DNA of 64,000 nt from Brevibacterium sp. JSBI002 (GCF_026013965.1 NZ_CP110341.1:310001-374000), one strand, 5' to 3'; positions 42,287 through 51,864 are shown, counted from the first letter of the stretch. Notes: generated by a model from the sequence alone, not told the origin. Numbers and translations: made by a program.

Positions 42287-43597
42287 ATGACTGAGAACAC
42301 CACGCAGAACAGCTTGCACGATGCTGAAGCCATCCGCCGCGACTGGGCCACCAACGCCCGTTGGTCGGGAATCGCTCGCGACTACGAGCCCGAGGATGTC
42401 GTCAAACTGCGCGGTTCGCTGATCGAGGAGCACACGCTGGCCCGTCACGGAGCCGAGCGCCTCTGGAACCAGATCACCGCCGGCGACATCCACTCCGGTG
42501 ACTACGTCAACGCCCTCGGTGCGCTGACCGGCAACCAGGCAGTCGAGCAGGTCAAGGCCGGCCTCAACGCCATCTACCTCTCCGGTTGGCAGGTCGCCGC
42601 CGACGCGAACGCCGCCGGCCAGACCTACCCCGACCAGTCGATCTACCCGGCCAACTCGGTGCCGCAGGTCGTCCGCCGCATCAACAACGCTCTGATGCGC
42701 GCCGACCAGATCGAGACCTCGGAGGGCAACAAGCAGGTCGATGACTGGTTCGCTCCGATCGTCGCTGACGCGGAAGCAGGCTTCGGCGGCACGATCAACG
42801 TCTACGAGCTCATGCGCTCGATGATCGCCGCCGGCGCAGCCGGTGTGCACTTCGAGGATCAGCTCGGCTCCGAGAAGAAGTGCGGCCACCTCGGCGGCAA
42901 GGTCCTCGTTCCGACCTCGCAGCACATCCGCACCCTCAACGCCGCTCGCCTCGCGGCCGACGTCGAGAACGTGCCCAGCCTGGTCATCGCCCGCACCGAC
43001 GCCGAGGCAGCCACGCTGATGACCTCGGACATCGACGAGCGCGACCAGCAGTTCGTCACCGGTGAGCGCACCGCCGAAGGCTTCTACAAGATCACGAACG
43101 GCCTCGAGGCCGGCATCGCCCGCGGCCTGTCCTACGCTCCCTACGCGGATCTGCTGTGGATGGAGACCTCGACTCCCGACCTCGAAGCTGCGAAGAAGTT
43201 CGCCGAGGCGATCCACGCCGAGTACCCGGATCAGATGCTGTCCTACAACTGCTCGCCGTCGTTCAACTGGCGCAAGCACCTCGACGATGCGACCATCGCG
43301 AAGTTCCAGCGCGAGCTCGGAGCCATGGGCTACAAGTTCCAGTTCATCACCCTGGCCGGCTTCCACGCGCTCAACTACTCGATGTTCGATCTGGCTCACG
43401 GCTACGCCCGCGAACAGATGAAGGCATACGTCGACCTGCAGGAACGCGAGTTCGCAGCCGAAGACCGCGGATACACCGCGACCCGCCACCAGCGCGAGGT
43501 CGGCACCGGATACTTCGACCTGGTTTCGACCGCGGTCAACCCGGAGTCCTCGACCACCGCACTGGCCGACTCCACCGAAACCGCTCAGTTCCACTGA
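42287..43597 (+). CDS. aceA: Isocitrate lyase
   Basis: 436 residues. Isocitrate lyase splits isocitrate to succinate and glyoxylate, the first step of the glyoxylate bypass. The catalytic loop KKCGHLGGK (Cys near 205) is present, along with [45 protein letters not shown] and YNCSPSFNW. The start is the ATG at 42287 behind AGAAGGA; an upstream in-frame start has none. The 148-nt gap to ramB contains an AT-rich stretch (42140-42215) that could hold RamB sites. A terminator-like hairpin follows, so aceB has its own promoter. Confidence 0.95.
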   Translation: MTENTTQNSLHDAEAIRRDWATNARWSGIARDYEPEDVVKLRGSLIEEHTLARHGAERLWNQITAGDIHSGDYVNALGALTGNQAVEQVKAGLNAIYLSGWQVAADANAAGQTYPDQSIYPANSVPQVVRRINNALMRADQIETSEGNKQVDDWFAPIVADAEAGFGGTINVYELMRSMIAAGAAGVHFEDQLGSEKKCGHLGGKVLVPTSQHIRTLNAARLAADVENVPSLVIARTDAEAATLMTSDIDERDQQFVTGERTAEGFYKITNGLEAGIARGLSYAPYADLLWMETSTPDLEAAKKFAEAIHAEYPDQMLSYNCSPSFNWRKHLDDATIAKFQRELGAMGYKFQFITLAGFHALNYSMFDLAHGYAREQMKAYVDLQEREFAAEDRGYTATRHQREVGTGYFDLVSTAVNPESSTTALADSTETAQFH

Positions 43598-43601
43598 GCC
43601 G

Positions 43602-43614
43602 CACGGGGTTCACA
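43602..43614 (+). repeat. Direct repeat CACGGGGTTYACA, copy 1
   Basis: Copy 1 (CACGGGGTTCACA) follows the aceA stop codon by 4 nt and copy 2 (CACGGGGTTTACA) lies at 43673-43685, 71 nt on. The G-run resembles the short G/C-stretch sites described for RamA in corynebacteria, but this is a weak match. Confidence 0.45.
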
Positions 43615-43640
43615 CCTCGCTGACCAGCGGGGATGAACCC
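43606..43640 (+). terminator. Hairpin after aceA
   Basis: GGGTTCA (43606-43612) pairs with TGAACCC (43634-43640), with an inner CCTCGCTG/CAGCGGGG stem. It lies 9 nt beyond the aceA stop codon. Confidence 0.6.
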
Positions 43641-43672
43641 ACCCAGAACCCGGGGCGGATCGGCAGTGTTTT

Positions 43673-43685
43673 CACGGGGTTTACA
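43673..43685 (+). promoter_or_regulatory. Direct repeat copy 2 and possible aceB promoter
   Basis: CACGGGGTTTACA; the TTTACATT that follows the G-run could be the -10 box for aceB, about 155 nt before its start codon, flanked by GGATCG and CGATCC arms (about 43658 and 43691). Confidence 0.35.
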
Positions 43686-43765
43686 TTGTCGATCCGCTCC
43701 GTCACACCACAGACGCATCGAAACCCCGCCACGGTCCCACGGGAACGCTCACGATCACGGGGCAG

Positions 43766-43779
43766 CCGCCTCGGCGAGG
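43766..43779 (-). repeat. Dispersed 14-mer CCTCGCCGAGGCGG
   Basis: Exact minus-strand copy in the aceB leader, 60 nt before its start codon. Confidence 0.75.
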
Positions 43780-43839
43780 ATCCCCCACAGAACCAGCCAC
43801 ACATTCCAGGCACACACTACGACGGGTGAGGAGAAGCCC

Positions 43840-45447
43840 ATGTCTTACATCAAGATCAACGCGCCGCTCGAAACCGGCTTCGGCACCGTCCTTTCGGAGC
43901 CTGCTCTGACGTTCATCGCCAAGCTGCACGACGAGTTCGCCGGCACCATCTGCGACGTGCTGCGCACGCGCCGGGCCCGCGCGGCCGAGATGAACGGCGG
44001 AACCCTCCCCCGTTTCAAGCCCGAGACCGCACGCATCCGCGCCGACCGTTCCTGGTCGGTTGCCGGATCCGCCGGCGCCCCCGGCCTCGAAGACCGCCGC
44101 GTGGAGCTCACCGGCCCGGTCACCGAAGATGAGGTCGTGGCGGCGCTGAACTCGCAGGCGAAGGTGTGGCTGGCCGATCTCGAAGACGCTACGAGCCCCA
44201 CCTGGGCCAACGTCATCGGCGGACAGGTCAACCTCTTCCGCGCCATCCGCGGACAGCTGCCCGGCGTCAACAACGACAACCAGCCGACCATCGGACTGCG
44301 CCCCCGCGGATGGCACCTGCCCGAGAAGCACCTGATCTACGTCGATGACAACGGCCAGGAATTCTCGACCTCCGGAGCGCTGGTCGACTTCGGTCTGTAC
44401 TTCTTCCACAACGCCCGCTACCTCATCGACAACGGCTCCGGACCATACTTCTACCTGCCGAAGCTCGAGTCCTCGCAGGAAGCACGCCTGTGGAACAAGG
44501 TGTTCGTCCTGGCACAGAACATGCTGGGCATCCCGCACGGCACCATCCGGGCCACCGCTCACATCGAGACGATCACCGCGGTGTTCCAGATGGAAGAGAT
44601 CCTCTTCGAGCTGCGCGAGCACTGCGCAGGCCTCGAGGCCGCCGGTTGGGACTACCTGTTCTCCGTGGTGAAGAACCTGCGCAACACCACCGACTACGTT
44701 CTGCCCGACCGCGAACGTCTGACGATGGACCTGCCGCTGATGAAGGCCTTCACCGACCGGCTCGTGGCCACCTGCCACCGTCGCGGAGCACACGCGATCG
44801 GCACGATGTCCAACCTCATGGCCGATCACCCGGATCAGGAGTTCGTGGCCGCCGAGTTCGAGCGCATGCGTGAGGACAAGGCCCGCGAGGCCTGGCAGGG
44901 CTTCGACGGCACCTGGGTGGCCGACCCGGCACTGGTTCCGGCAGCGCTGGCCGTGTTCGACGCCGCTCTGGGTTCGCAGCCGCACCAGCTGGAGAACAAG
45001 CGCCCCGATGTGCAGGTGACCAGTGAGAACATCCTCGACATCACCGGCCTCGAGCCGGTCGTGACCGAAGACGGTGTGCGCGTGAACATCCGTGTGGCCA
45101 TCGGGTACATGAACGAATGGCTCGGCGGCAACGGGCACGTGGCTCTGGAGAACCAGCTCGAAGACGTGTCGACGGCCGAGATCTGCCGCTCGCAGATCTG
45201 GCAGTGGATCCGCCACGAGGTGACTCTGGACAACGGTCAGCAGCTGACCTCGCGTCTGGTGGAGCGCTACCTCGGCGAGGAGCTGGCTCTGATGCAGCGC
45301 ACCGCCGATGATCACTTCGACGAGGCCGTGGAGATCTTCCGCGAGACGGCACTGGGCGAGGAGTTCGCCGAGTTCCTCACCATGCCGGCCTACACCGACC
45401 ACCTGGTCGACCGGGTGTCCAAGCCCACCGAAGCCTTCGTCGCCTAA
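43840..45447 (+). CDS. aceB: Malate synthase A
   Basis: 535 residues, the size of malate synthase A rather than the longer G form. It condenses glyoxylate and acetyl-CoA to malate, the second glyoxylate-bypass step. RPRGWHLPEKHLIYVDDNGQ, YFYLPKLESSQEARLWNKVF, GTIRATAHIETITAVFQMEEIL, MSNLMADHPDQEFVA and IRVAIGYMNEWLGGNGHVALENQ lie in family order. The ATG at 43840 follows GAGGAG at eight bases. The 242-nt gap to aceA contains a terminator, a probable promoter and G-run repeats, so the two genes are adjacent but separately controlled. Confidence 0.93.
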   Translation: MSYIKINAPLETGFGTVLSEPALTFIAKLHDEFAGTICDVLRTRRARAAEMNGGTLPRFKPETARIRADRSWSVAGSAGAPGLEDRRVELTGPVTEDEVVAALNSQAKVWLADLEDATSPTWANVIGGQVNLFRAIRGQLPGVNNDNQPTIGLRPRGWHLPEKHLIYVDDNGQEFSTSGALVDFGLYFFHNARYLIDNGSGPYFYLPKLESSQEARLWNKVFVLAQNMLGIPHGTIRATAHIETITAVFQMEEILFELREHCAGLEAAGWDYLFSVVKNLRNTTDYVLPDRERLTMDLPLMKAFTDRLVATCHRRGAHAIGTMSNLMADHPDQEFVAAEFERMREDKAREAWQGFDGTWVADPALVPAALAVFDAALGSQPHQLENKRPDVQVTSENILDITGLEPVVTEDGVRVNIRVAIGYMNEWLGGNGHVALENQLEDVSTAEICRSQIWQWIRHEVTLDNGQQLTSRLVERYLGEELALMQRTADDHFDEAVEIFRETALGEEFAEFLTMPAYTDHLVDRVSKPTEAFVA

Positions 45448-45453
45448 CAACTG

Positions 45454-45509
45454 CTACCTGACGGCGGCCCAGCAACCTGGCGCGAGGTTGCTGGGCCGCC
45501 GTCAGGTAG
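45454..45509. repeat. Dispersed palindrome, copy C
   Basis: Perfect 25-nt arms at 45454-45478 and 45485-45509 around a 6-nt loop, with the CAGCAACCT inner arm. It lies 6 nt after the aceB stop codon and before the convergent DinB-like gene. Confidence 0.85.
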
Positions 45510-45533
45510 TTCTGGGAGGGATCCTGTGGGGAC

Positions 45534-46136
45534 TCAGCTCCAGTCCATGCCCTCGGGCGGCCGCGGCTCGCCGTCCGCCTGAGCGTTGAGCTGGTAGGCG
45601 ATCGCGCCGTCGATCGACTCGCGGATGATGTCCGCGTGACCTGCGTGGCGGGCGATCTCGGTGGCCAGGTGCCACAGGATCCAGCGCACGGTCATAGTGA
45701 AATCGTTGGGCATCCACGGGTTGTACGGCATCGGAACTTCGGTGCCGAGGTCGGTCCCTGCGTCGTCGACTGCGGCCCTCGCTTCCTCGATCCCGTCGAT
45801 AACCTTGTCGAAGATTGCGACCGCCTCGGTGATGTCGAGGTCGGGGAGAGCGGACCCGTCGAACATCGCCGTCAGCCCCAACTTCTCGTTGACCGTCCGG
45901 TAGTCGTCCTCGCCGACCTCTCGCGTCGGGTCCTTGACTTGGATGAGCCAGTTATTGACCACCTGGGCTCCGTGAACGATGAGGCCGGCGATACTCAAAC
46001 CACTGGCCGTCGGCGTGCTGCGGGCCTGCTCATCGGTCAGGCCCTGCGCCGTGAGCTTGAGCTGGGTGCACTGCTGGGTGAGGTAGGTGAACGCGGCGTC
46101 GGCTTCGCTCGTGACGGAAGGGGTGAAGAACGGCAT
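45534..46136 (-). CDS. DinB-superfamily (DUF664-like) protein
   Basis: 200 residues in a four-helix bundle. The histidines of the metal site are visible: LIVHGAQVVNNWL near residue 55 and LWHLATEIARHAGHADIIRE near 160. Related actinobacterial proteins are mycothiol-dependent transferases or isomerases, which this could be. AAAGGAG lies before the ATG at 46136. Divergent from the WYL regulator with 125 nt between starts, a common regulator-target arrangement. Confidence 0.75.
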   Translation of the reverse strand: MPFFTPSVTSEADAAFTYLTQQCTQLKLTAQGLTDEQARSTPTASGLSIAGLIVHGAQVVNNWLIQVKDPTREVGEDDYRTVNEKLGLTAMFDGSALPDLDITEAVAIFDKVIDGIEEARAAVDDAGTDLGTEVPMPYNPWMPNDFTMTVRWILWHLATEIARHAGHADIIRESIDGAIAYQLNAQADGEPRPPEGMDWS

Positions 46137-46261
46137 GATCTCTCCTTTGCGATGTCCGCCGCGGCCGGATGGCTGAAGCGGTGAACCTATCGTCAGGTGT
46201 GATGCGGACATATACTGTCCGCATCAATAAGGCCGGCGAAAGTTTCTCATTCGGAGGTGGA

Positions 46262-47305
46262 ATGCAGTCGGAGACGCGGCTCTTGAGTCTGCTTGGTCTG
46301 TTCGCGTCCGGCAGGAGCTGCACTGCCGTCGAGCTCGCCGCCCGCTTCGCCGTCACCCCACGCACCATCCGTCGAGATATCGCCGCGTTGCGCGAACTCG
46401 GCTACATCATCTCCTCAGCACCGGGCCTGACCGGGGGCTATCGCGCCGAATCGCGGACGGTGCTGCCGCCGCTGCAGCTCGAGGCAGGCGAGGCGCTGGC
46501 CACGGCGGTCGGTCTGGCACTCCTGCGCGGGGCCGGCCTGGACACCGAACACGCAGACTCGGCGACGACGAAGCTGCAGACGATGCTCCCGGCGGCCATG
46601 CGCGCGACAGTCGCCGATATCTCGACGGCTGTGTCTGTGTCCGAAGGCCACGCACCCGGAGTCGACATCAGCGCGGTCATCACGCTCGCCTCGGCAATCA
46701 ATGCGTCGACGATCGCGACCTTCGACTACCGGAAGATGCAACGCTCTGACGTCGAGGACCCTACCGTCACGGGCCCGACTGGCGACCCGACTGTCGACAC
46801 AACCCGTACGGCGACTGCCGGCCCGACCGGCGACCAACCCTCGACACCCCGTCGCGTTGAACCGATCCGTCTCGTCGTCTTCGGTGCGCACTGGTACCTC
46901 TTCGCCTTCGACCTCGATCGCGACGACCATCGGGTCTTCCGCCTCGACCGCATGAACCGGGTTCACGCGACGACATTCAGCATCACCCCACGTGAGCACC
47001 CCGACGCCGAGGCGGCTGTGTCCGCAGCAGTGACCACCACCGCGTATCCGCACACCGTCGTTCTGCGCACGGCCGCCCCGGCGCGGGAAGCGAAGGAATG
47101 GTTCCCCACCCGCAGTGCCACCATCACCGAGGCGGCCGATGGTGTGCGCATCACCTGCGGATTCTGGGACCTCAGGTGGGTCGCGGCCACCCTTGCGTCC
47201 ATCCCCGCCGAGATCGAAGTGCTCCACCCACCCGAGCTCATCGACGCCCTGCGCGACCACGCAGAGAGAGCGCAGGCGGTCGTCGAAGCATCAATTACTA
47301 CCTGA
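46262..47305 (+). CDS. HTH/WYL-domain transcriptional regulator
   Basis: 347 residues. An HTH_11-type winged helix (TRLLSLLGLFASGRSCTAVELAARFAVTPRTIRRDIAALRELGY) is followed by a WYL domain: FDYRKMQ, RLVVFGAHWYLFAFDLDRDDHRVFRLDRM. The WYL domain is split by a Thr/Pro-rich insert of about 45 residues (DPTVTGPTGDPTVDTTRTAT). GGAGGT precedes the ATG at 46262; earlier starts in frame lack a ribosome binding site. The stop codon lies inside palindrome copy D, so the last residues are repeat-encoded. Likely controls the divergent DinB-like gene. Confidence 0.82.
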   Translation: MQSETRLLSLLGLFASGRSCTAVELAARFAVTPRTIRRDIAALRELGYIISSAPGLTGGYRAESRTVLPPLQLEAGEALATAVGLALLRGAGLDTEHADSATTKLQTMLPAAMRATVADISTAVSVSEGHAPGVDISAVITLASAINASTIATFDYRKMQRSDVEDPTVTGPTGDPTVDTTRTATAGPTGDQPSTPRRVEPIRLVVFGAHWYLFAFDLDRDDHRVFRLDRMNRVHATTFSITPREHPDAEAAVSAAVTTTAYPHTVVLRTAAPAREAKEWFPTRSATITEAADGVRITCGFWDLRWVAATLASIPAEIEVLHPPELIDALRDHAERAQAVVEASITT

Positions 47306-47359
47306 CGGCGGCCCAGCAACCTCGCGCGAGGTTGCTGGGCCGCCGTCAGGTAGTAATTG
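47292..47359. repeat. Dispersed palindrome, copy D (longest)
   Basis: A perfect 34+34 nt palindrome without loop (centre 47325/47326). The outer ends CAATTA and TAATTG show the element is longer than in copies B and C. It overlaps the stop codon (47303-47305) of the WYL gene. Confidence 0.9.
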
Positions 47360-47427
47360 GGGCAATGGGGGTTGCGGGGTGCTGACCGCAGCGTGATCCC
47401 GAAGTGAACGAATCATGGATGAGTCCA

Positions 47428-47433
47428 TATACT
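47428..47433 (+). promoter_or_regulatory. -10 box of the universal stress protein gene
   Basis: TATACT, a near-consensus -10, 7 nt before the ATG at 47441. A weak -35-like TGAACG lies 17 nt upstream (47405-47410). Leaderless. Confidence 0.6.
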
Positions 47434-47440
47434 GGGGGCC

Positions 47441-47830
47441 ATGACGATTCTCATTGGCTACCTACCCGCTCCCGAGGGTGAGGCTGCTCTGCGCGCGGGA
47501 TTCGCAGAGGCCAAACTGCGGTCGAGCGCTGCCGTCGTGATCAACTCACAGCGACGAGGTGCCAGTGGAGCTCCGACCGAGATCGGGGAAGACGAGATCA
47601 AGCGGATCGTCGACCTCGGCAAGGAATCGGACGTCGACGTCGAGGTGCTCCAACCCGATCACGAAGACGATCTGCCCGGCACACTCAACGACCTCGCCGA
47701 GGAGTACGAAGCCCAGCTCATCGTCATCGGCCTGCGCAAACGCTCAGCGATCGGGAAGTTCATCCTCGGCTCGCAGGCGCAGCGCATCCTCCTCGAAGCC
47801 GAGGTCCCGGTGCTGACCGCCAAGGCCTGA
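47441..47830 (+). CDS. Universal stress protein (UspA family)
   Basis: 129 residues in one Usp fold: MTILIGYLPAPEGEAAL at the first strand, AAVVINSQ, and the ATP-binding GLRKRSAIGKFILGSQAQRILLEAEVPVL, matching the G-2X-G-9X-G(S/T) pattern. It is expected to bind ATP and act in stress or dormancy in the cytoplasm. Leaderless by the TATACT box. Palindrome copy D lies 81 nt upstream and an exact dispersed 14-mer follows the stop codon. Confidence 0.85.
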   Translation: MTILIGYLPAPEGEAALRAGFAEAKLRSSAAVVINSQRRGASGAPTEIGEDEIKRIVDLGKESDVDVEVLQPDHEDDLPGTLNDLAEEYEAQLIVIGLRKRSAIGKFILGSQAQRILLEAEVPVLTAKA

Positions 47831-47832
47831 AA

Positions 47833-47846
47833 CCTCGCCGAGGCGG
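47833..47846 (+). repeat. Dispersed 14-mer CCTCGCCGAGGCGG
   Basis: Exact plus-strand copy in the 30-nt gap between the convergent stress protein and FAD/Fe-S oxidase genes. Confidence 0.75.
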
Positions 47847-47860
47847 CCCTGACCTCGGCA

Positions 47861-50800
47861 TCATCGCCGCGGTTGGAGCCCCCATCCCCAGGCGAGGAGC
47901 TCGGCCAACGACACGCCCTCGGCGTCGCTGAGATCCGTGATCTGCGTGCGGCACGAATACCCGTCGGCAAGAACGACCTGCAACCGGTCGTCCTCATCGG
48001 AACTCGTCGCGCGCTTCGGCGACGCAGCTGTACCGGACTCAGTCGCGCGCTTCGGCGTCGTATCTGTTCCGGAGCCGGTCCGAGGCTCCGCGCCGGCGGC
48101 CCGTCCCCGCTTGCGCAGAGCCGGCAGCAGGGCCACCTCGGCGACGGCCACTGAGGTCTCGAAATGGCCGTCTTCGACGCCGAAGTTTCCGGCCAGACCG
48201 CAGCACCCGCCGAGGAACTCCGTATTCGCTCCGGCCCTGGCCAGCAGCTCCTTGTCTGCCGCGTTGCCGAAGATCGCCGACTGGTGACAATGCGGCTGCA
48301 CGAGCGCTTCGACCCCGGACAGGTCCGGCAGTTCGGCCCCGATGCTCAGCAGATACTGGGCGAGGGTCTGCACCCGGTCGGCCACCCGGTGGGAGGCTTC
48401 ATCGGCGACGAGTTTGAGCGAATCGTCCTTGAGTGTCGCCAAGCACGACGGCTCGACCCCGATGATCGGCACATCCCCGGTGGCGTCGAGAGCCGTGATC
48501 GTCTCCGAGAGATTCGCCTTCGCAGCATCGAGCTGACCGGTGGAGATGAGCGGCAGCCCGCAGCATACGGTCTGATCGATCACCCGCACACGCACACCGG
48601 CCTGCTCGAGTACGGCGACCGCCGCGGCGAGGATGCGCGGAGCGAAATGATTCGACCAGGAATCGGCGAACAGCACGACTTCGGCATTCGCACGTGACCG
48701 CGGTGCCGCCTCGGCGGCGGTGGTGGTCCACCACTTTCTGAACGTCGTGGACGCGAACTGCGGTATCGAGCGACGGACGTCGATGCCGGCCATCTTCTTC
48801 GCCAGGGTCGTCAGCCCCGGCAGCCCCGAGACCCGGTTGACGACCGGCGCGAGCGGAGTGACCAGGCGGGCGAGCTGCGGAAGGAACCCGAGCGAATAGT
48901 GCTTCATCGGCCGCAGCTTGCCCTTATACGTTTGGTGCAGGACCTCCGCCTTGTACGTGGCCATGTCCGTGCCGGTCGGGCACTCGGTCCCGCAGGCTTT
49001 GCACGACAGGCACAGGTCGAGGGCTTCGTGCACTTCGGGGGAGTCCCAGCGCGGCTCGAGCAGATCCCCGGATACCATCTCCTGCAGCACGCGCGCCCGA
49101 CCCCGCGTCGAATGTCGCTCATCCCGGGTGGCCTGATACGACGGGCACATGATGCCGCCGCCGGCCGCCGAATCCGCGCGGCACTTGCCGACCCCGGTGC
49201 ACCGGTGCACCGCCGAGGCGAAACCGGCGGATTCGCCTTCATAGGCCATCGCCAGAGTGCCGGGCAGCTCCTGACGCAGCGGCAGCTGAGTCAGGCGAAT
49301 CGATTCGTCGAGGGCGTCCGGGTCGACGATGACCCCCGGATTGAGCAGATACTGAGGATCGAAGAGACGCTTGACCTGGGCAAACAGGTCGAGTGCCGCC
49401 GGAGTGTACATGAGCCGCAGCAGTTCGGAGCGGGCCCGACCGTCCCCATGCTCCCCGGAGACCGACCCGCCGTAGCGGGCGACGAGCTTCGTGGCCGCGA
49501 CCATGAAATCGCGCATCACCTGCTCGCCGTTCGGATCCTCGAGCGGGAAGTCCACGCGCATGTGCAGGCAGCCATCACCGAAGTGCCCATAGGGAATGGC
49601 CCACAGCCCGTGCTCCTCGAGCAGCTCCATGAGGTCGTGCAGATAGTCGCCGAGGTGGTCCACCGGAACCGCCGAATCCTCCCATCCCGCGTGGGCATCG
49701 CGTCCATCGGGGGTGCGTGAGACCAGTCCGGCGCCATCGGCGCGAATGGCCCACACCTCGGCGGCCGCCCGGGCGTTCAGGACCGCGGAGTCGAGTGACT
49801 TCGACTCGGAGATGAGGCGCTGAGTCTCGGTCTTGAGCTCGGACTCGTCCTCACCGGTGAGTTCGACGACGAGCCAGCCCGCGCCCTCCGGCAGGGCAGG
49901 GACCGCCTCGGCGCCCTTGGTGTCGATGACCCGGTCGAGCATGCGCGAATCGAGGCCCTCGCAGGCGGCGACGGGGAAGTCCTTCAGCAGCGGCGCATCG
50001 TGGGCGGCAGCGACCATGTCCGCATAGCCGAGAACGACGGCTGAGGTGAAGCTCGGATCCTTGACCAGGCGCATCTTCGCCGCAAGGATGACGCCCCAGG
50101 TGCCTTCGGTGCCGGCGAATGCCCGGCGGACGTCGAAGCCGTTCTCCGGGAGGAGGGATTCGAGCCCGTACCCGGAGACCTGGCGGGAGAATGTGCCGAA
50201 GTTCGTGCGGATGGTGCCGAGGTTCTGTGCCACGAGTTCATGCAGCCGCGGGAACGTCGTCGAGGCGTCCGAGTCATCGAGGGTGACGACGGTGCCGTCG
50301 ATGAGCATGATCTTCAGCGCCAGGATGTTGTCGCCCGTGCGGCCGTAGCCGAGAGCTCGTGGCCCACAGGCATTGTTGCCGATCATCCCGCCGATCGTGC
50401 AGCGGGTGTGGGTGGACGGGTCCGGGCCGAAGCGCAGACCGTGTGGTTTGGCCTGCTTCTGCAGGTGGGCATGGACGCAGCCGGACTGCACCCAGGCCGA
50501 CTGCTCCTCCGGATCGAGATCGAGGACTGCATTCATATGGAGCGAGAAGTCGAGGACGATGCCGCGGCCGATGGCATTGCCGGCGATCGATGTGCCGGCG
50601 CCACGGCTGGTGATCGGCACACCGAGGCGGCGGGCAACGGAGAGGACCCGCGCCACCTCGTCATCGTCGTGAGGGAAGACGATGGCGGCAGGGACGAGTC
50701 GGAAGAGCGAAGCGTCGGAGGAGTACGCGGCACGATCGGTGTCGTCGATGCTGAAATCGCGGATGCCCGCGGTGCGGAACTGTTCGGCGAGTGCGGTGGG

Positions 50801-50872
50801 AAGCGCTGTCCGGGACTCGTCTTCGTCGACGGTCGCCCGATTCGCTCCGGTGGGATGGGCCATAGTCGTCAT
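47861..50872 (-). CDS. FAD-linked oxidase with fused Fe-S and CCG domains (D-lactate/glycolate dehydrogenase-like)
   Basis: 1003 residues. An FAD-binding PCMH domain (VPITSRGAGTSIAGNAIG, TIGGMIGNNACGPRALGYGRTGDN) and its C-terminal cap (SGEHGDGRARSELLRLMYTP) are followed by ferredoxin cysteines (CTGVGKCR, CPSYQ, CLSCKACGTECPTG) and two CCG domains (TVCCGLPLIST, FLGGCCGLAGNFG). This GlcD-GlcF-type fusion is typical of quinone-linked D-lactate or 2-hydroxyacid dehydrogenases on the inner face of the membrane. The first 4Fe-4S set is unusual, with a long gap after CTGVGKCR. I start at MTTMAHPTG (50872), 6 nt after a CACAAT box. Substrate by sequence alone is uncertain. Confidence 0.85.
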   Translation of the reverse strand: MTTMAHPTGANRATVDEDESRTALPTALAEQFRTAGIRDFSIDDTDRAAYSSDASLFRLVPAAIVFPHDDDEVARVLSVARRLGVPITSRGAGTSIAGNAIGRGIVLDFSLHMNAVLDLDPEEQSAWVQSGCVHAHLQKQAKPHGLRFGPDPSTHTRCTIGGMIGNNACGPRALGYGRTGDNILALKIMLIDGTVVTLDDSDASTTFPRLHELVAQNLGTIRTNFGTFSRQVSGYGLESLLPENGFDVRRAFAGTEGTWGVILAAKMRLVKDPSFTSAVVLGYADMVAAAHDAPLLKDFPVAACEGLDSRMLDRVIDTKGAEAVPALPEGAGWLVVELTGEDESELKTETQRLISESKSLDSAVLNARAAAEVWAIRADGAGLVSRTPDGRDAHAGWEDSAVPVDHLGDYLHDLMELLEEHGLWAIPYGHFGDGCLHMRVDFPLEDPNGEQVMRDFMVAATKLVARYGGSVSGEHGDGRARSELLRLMYTPAALDLFAQVKRLFDPQYLLNPGVIVDPDALDESIRLTQLPLRQELPGTLAMAYEGESAGFASAVHRCTGVGKCRADSAAGGGIMCPSYQATRDERHSTRGRARVLQEMVSGDLLEPRWDSPEVHEALDLCLSCKACGTECPTGTDMATYKAEVLHQTYKGKLRPMKHYSLGFLPQLARLVTPLAPVVNRVSGLPGLTTLAKKMAGIDVRRSIPQFASTTFRKWWTTTAAEAAPRSRANAEVVLFADSWSNHFAPRILAAAVAVLEQAGVRVRVIDQTVCCGLPLISTGQLDAAKANLSETITALDATGDVPIIGVEPSCLATLKDDSLKLVADEASHRVADRVQTLAQYLLSIGAELPDLSGVEALVQPHCHQSAIFGNAADKELLARAGANTEFLGGCCGLAGNFGVEDGHFETSVAVAEVALLPALRKRGRAAGAEPRTGSGTDTTPKRATESGTAASPKRATSSDEDDRLQVVLADGYSCRTQITDLSDAEGVSLAELLAWGWGLQPRR

Positions 50873-51119
50873 GTCCGCATTGTGCCACTTGGGTTGCCGG
50901 AACATCGATACCTTCCATAGCGGGGGTGGCGAGCGAGAGCCATCGTCCAGACCCGGGGAAAGTTATGCTTTCGTTATCATACGTGCTCAGAACGGTGCTA
51001 CTCAGTAGCCTGAGTTCCTATATCCGGGAATTCTTGGCGTCTTGACATATTCGTGGTATCTAATGGGACTACACCAATTCGTGGCAACGGGCCACTACAT
51101 GAATGCAAGGGAAGAAACC

Positions 51120-51374
51120 ATGTCTCGTCGAGCTCGTGAATTGACAGTTGATCAGACTGCATTAGTCGGCGTCGTCCGAAAGGTCGCACGGCAGCGTTCG
51201 AAAATCAACACCGACTATGTGATGGCGATTCTGCGCGCCCGCGAAGAAGGCGCGACCTTCGGTGCCATCGCCGAGGCGGCCGGCACCTCCTCGCAGGCCG
51301 TTCAGGAGATCGTGCGCAGGCACGGACCGGTCAAGCGCAGCGAGCCGAAGGCCGGAGTCGCAGACCCAGCCTGA
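51120..51374 (+). CDS. Small HTH-like protein (84 residues)
   Basis: 84 residues: a basic start (MSRRARELTVDQTALVGVVRKVARQRSK) and a helix-turn-helix-like end, GATFGAIAEAAGTSSQAVQEIVRRHG, then a disordered tail. It could bind DNA as a dimer; I know no named family. AAGGGAAG precedes the ATG at 51120. A TTGACA lies at 51042-51047, but no -10 box is at the right distance. A hairpin terminator follows at 51446. Confidence 0.6.
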   Translation: MSRRARELTVDQTALVGVVRKVARQRSKINTDYVMAILRAREEGATFGAIAEAAGTSSQAVQEIVRRHGPVKRSEPKAGVADPA

Positions 51375-51445
51375 CCCCAGAGGACACAGGGGCAGAACGA
51401 CATCTACCGGTCCCTTCTGTGCTCGCACTTCCCTCGCAGATACCA

Positions 51446-51480
51446 GGGCGGTGAACCATACTCGATATGGATCACCGCCC
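51446..51480 (+). terminator. Hairpin after the small HTH gene
   Basis: GGGCGGTGA (51446-51454) pairs with TCACCGCCC (51472-51480), with an inner CCAT/ATGG stem, followed by TTGTG. A probable rho-independent terminator with a poor T-run. Confidence 0.65.
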
Positions 51481-51864
51481 TTGTGCGATTCATGGACGTC
51501 TTCTGACGATTCCGTGACCGAATCTTCGCGGCACCGGAAGCAGGAATTCCTCGAACGGAGACAACTGGGCTGATGGGCTGAGAAAGCCTTCAGAAAGATT
51601 CTGCCCTGCGTTCGGAAATCGCATCACGATTCGACTCTTCGACTGTTTGTGAAATATCAGATGCTGAAGTTCCCTGCCGACAACCTCAGGTGCGATTCCA
51701 GTTCGGCGGAAAAGCCCTGCAATCGGAGTTCCCGACCCCCGTGGGCGGCTTAGATACAAGAAGTACATATTCGCCGGTGTATTGCAGTCTTGTTACACGC
51801 GTCGCGGATCTGAGTGGTTCCCGTCCGGCTGCGGACACTCGGGCGAGATGCGGAGAGGGTTGTC
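51481..51864. other. 384-nt stretch without a recognised gene
   Basis: The stretch between the terminator and the IMPase promoter is lower in GC than its surroundings. Open frames exist on both strands but have no ribosome binding site, no recognisable motif and no -10 box at the leaderless distance. I see no RNA gene. Confidence 0.4.

Noticed and set aside
51042..51047. TTGACA as a -35 box for the small HTH gene
   Set aside because: No TANNNT-type box lies 16-18 nt downstream, so I do not call a promoter.
51490..51768. 92-codon minus-strand frame in the empty stretch
   Set aside because: No ribosome binding site, no -10 box at leaderless distance and no motif; it overlaps nothing but cannot be supported.
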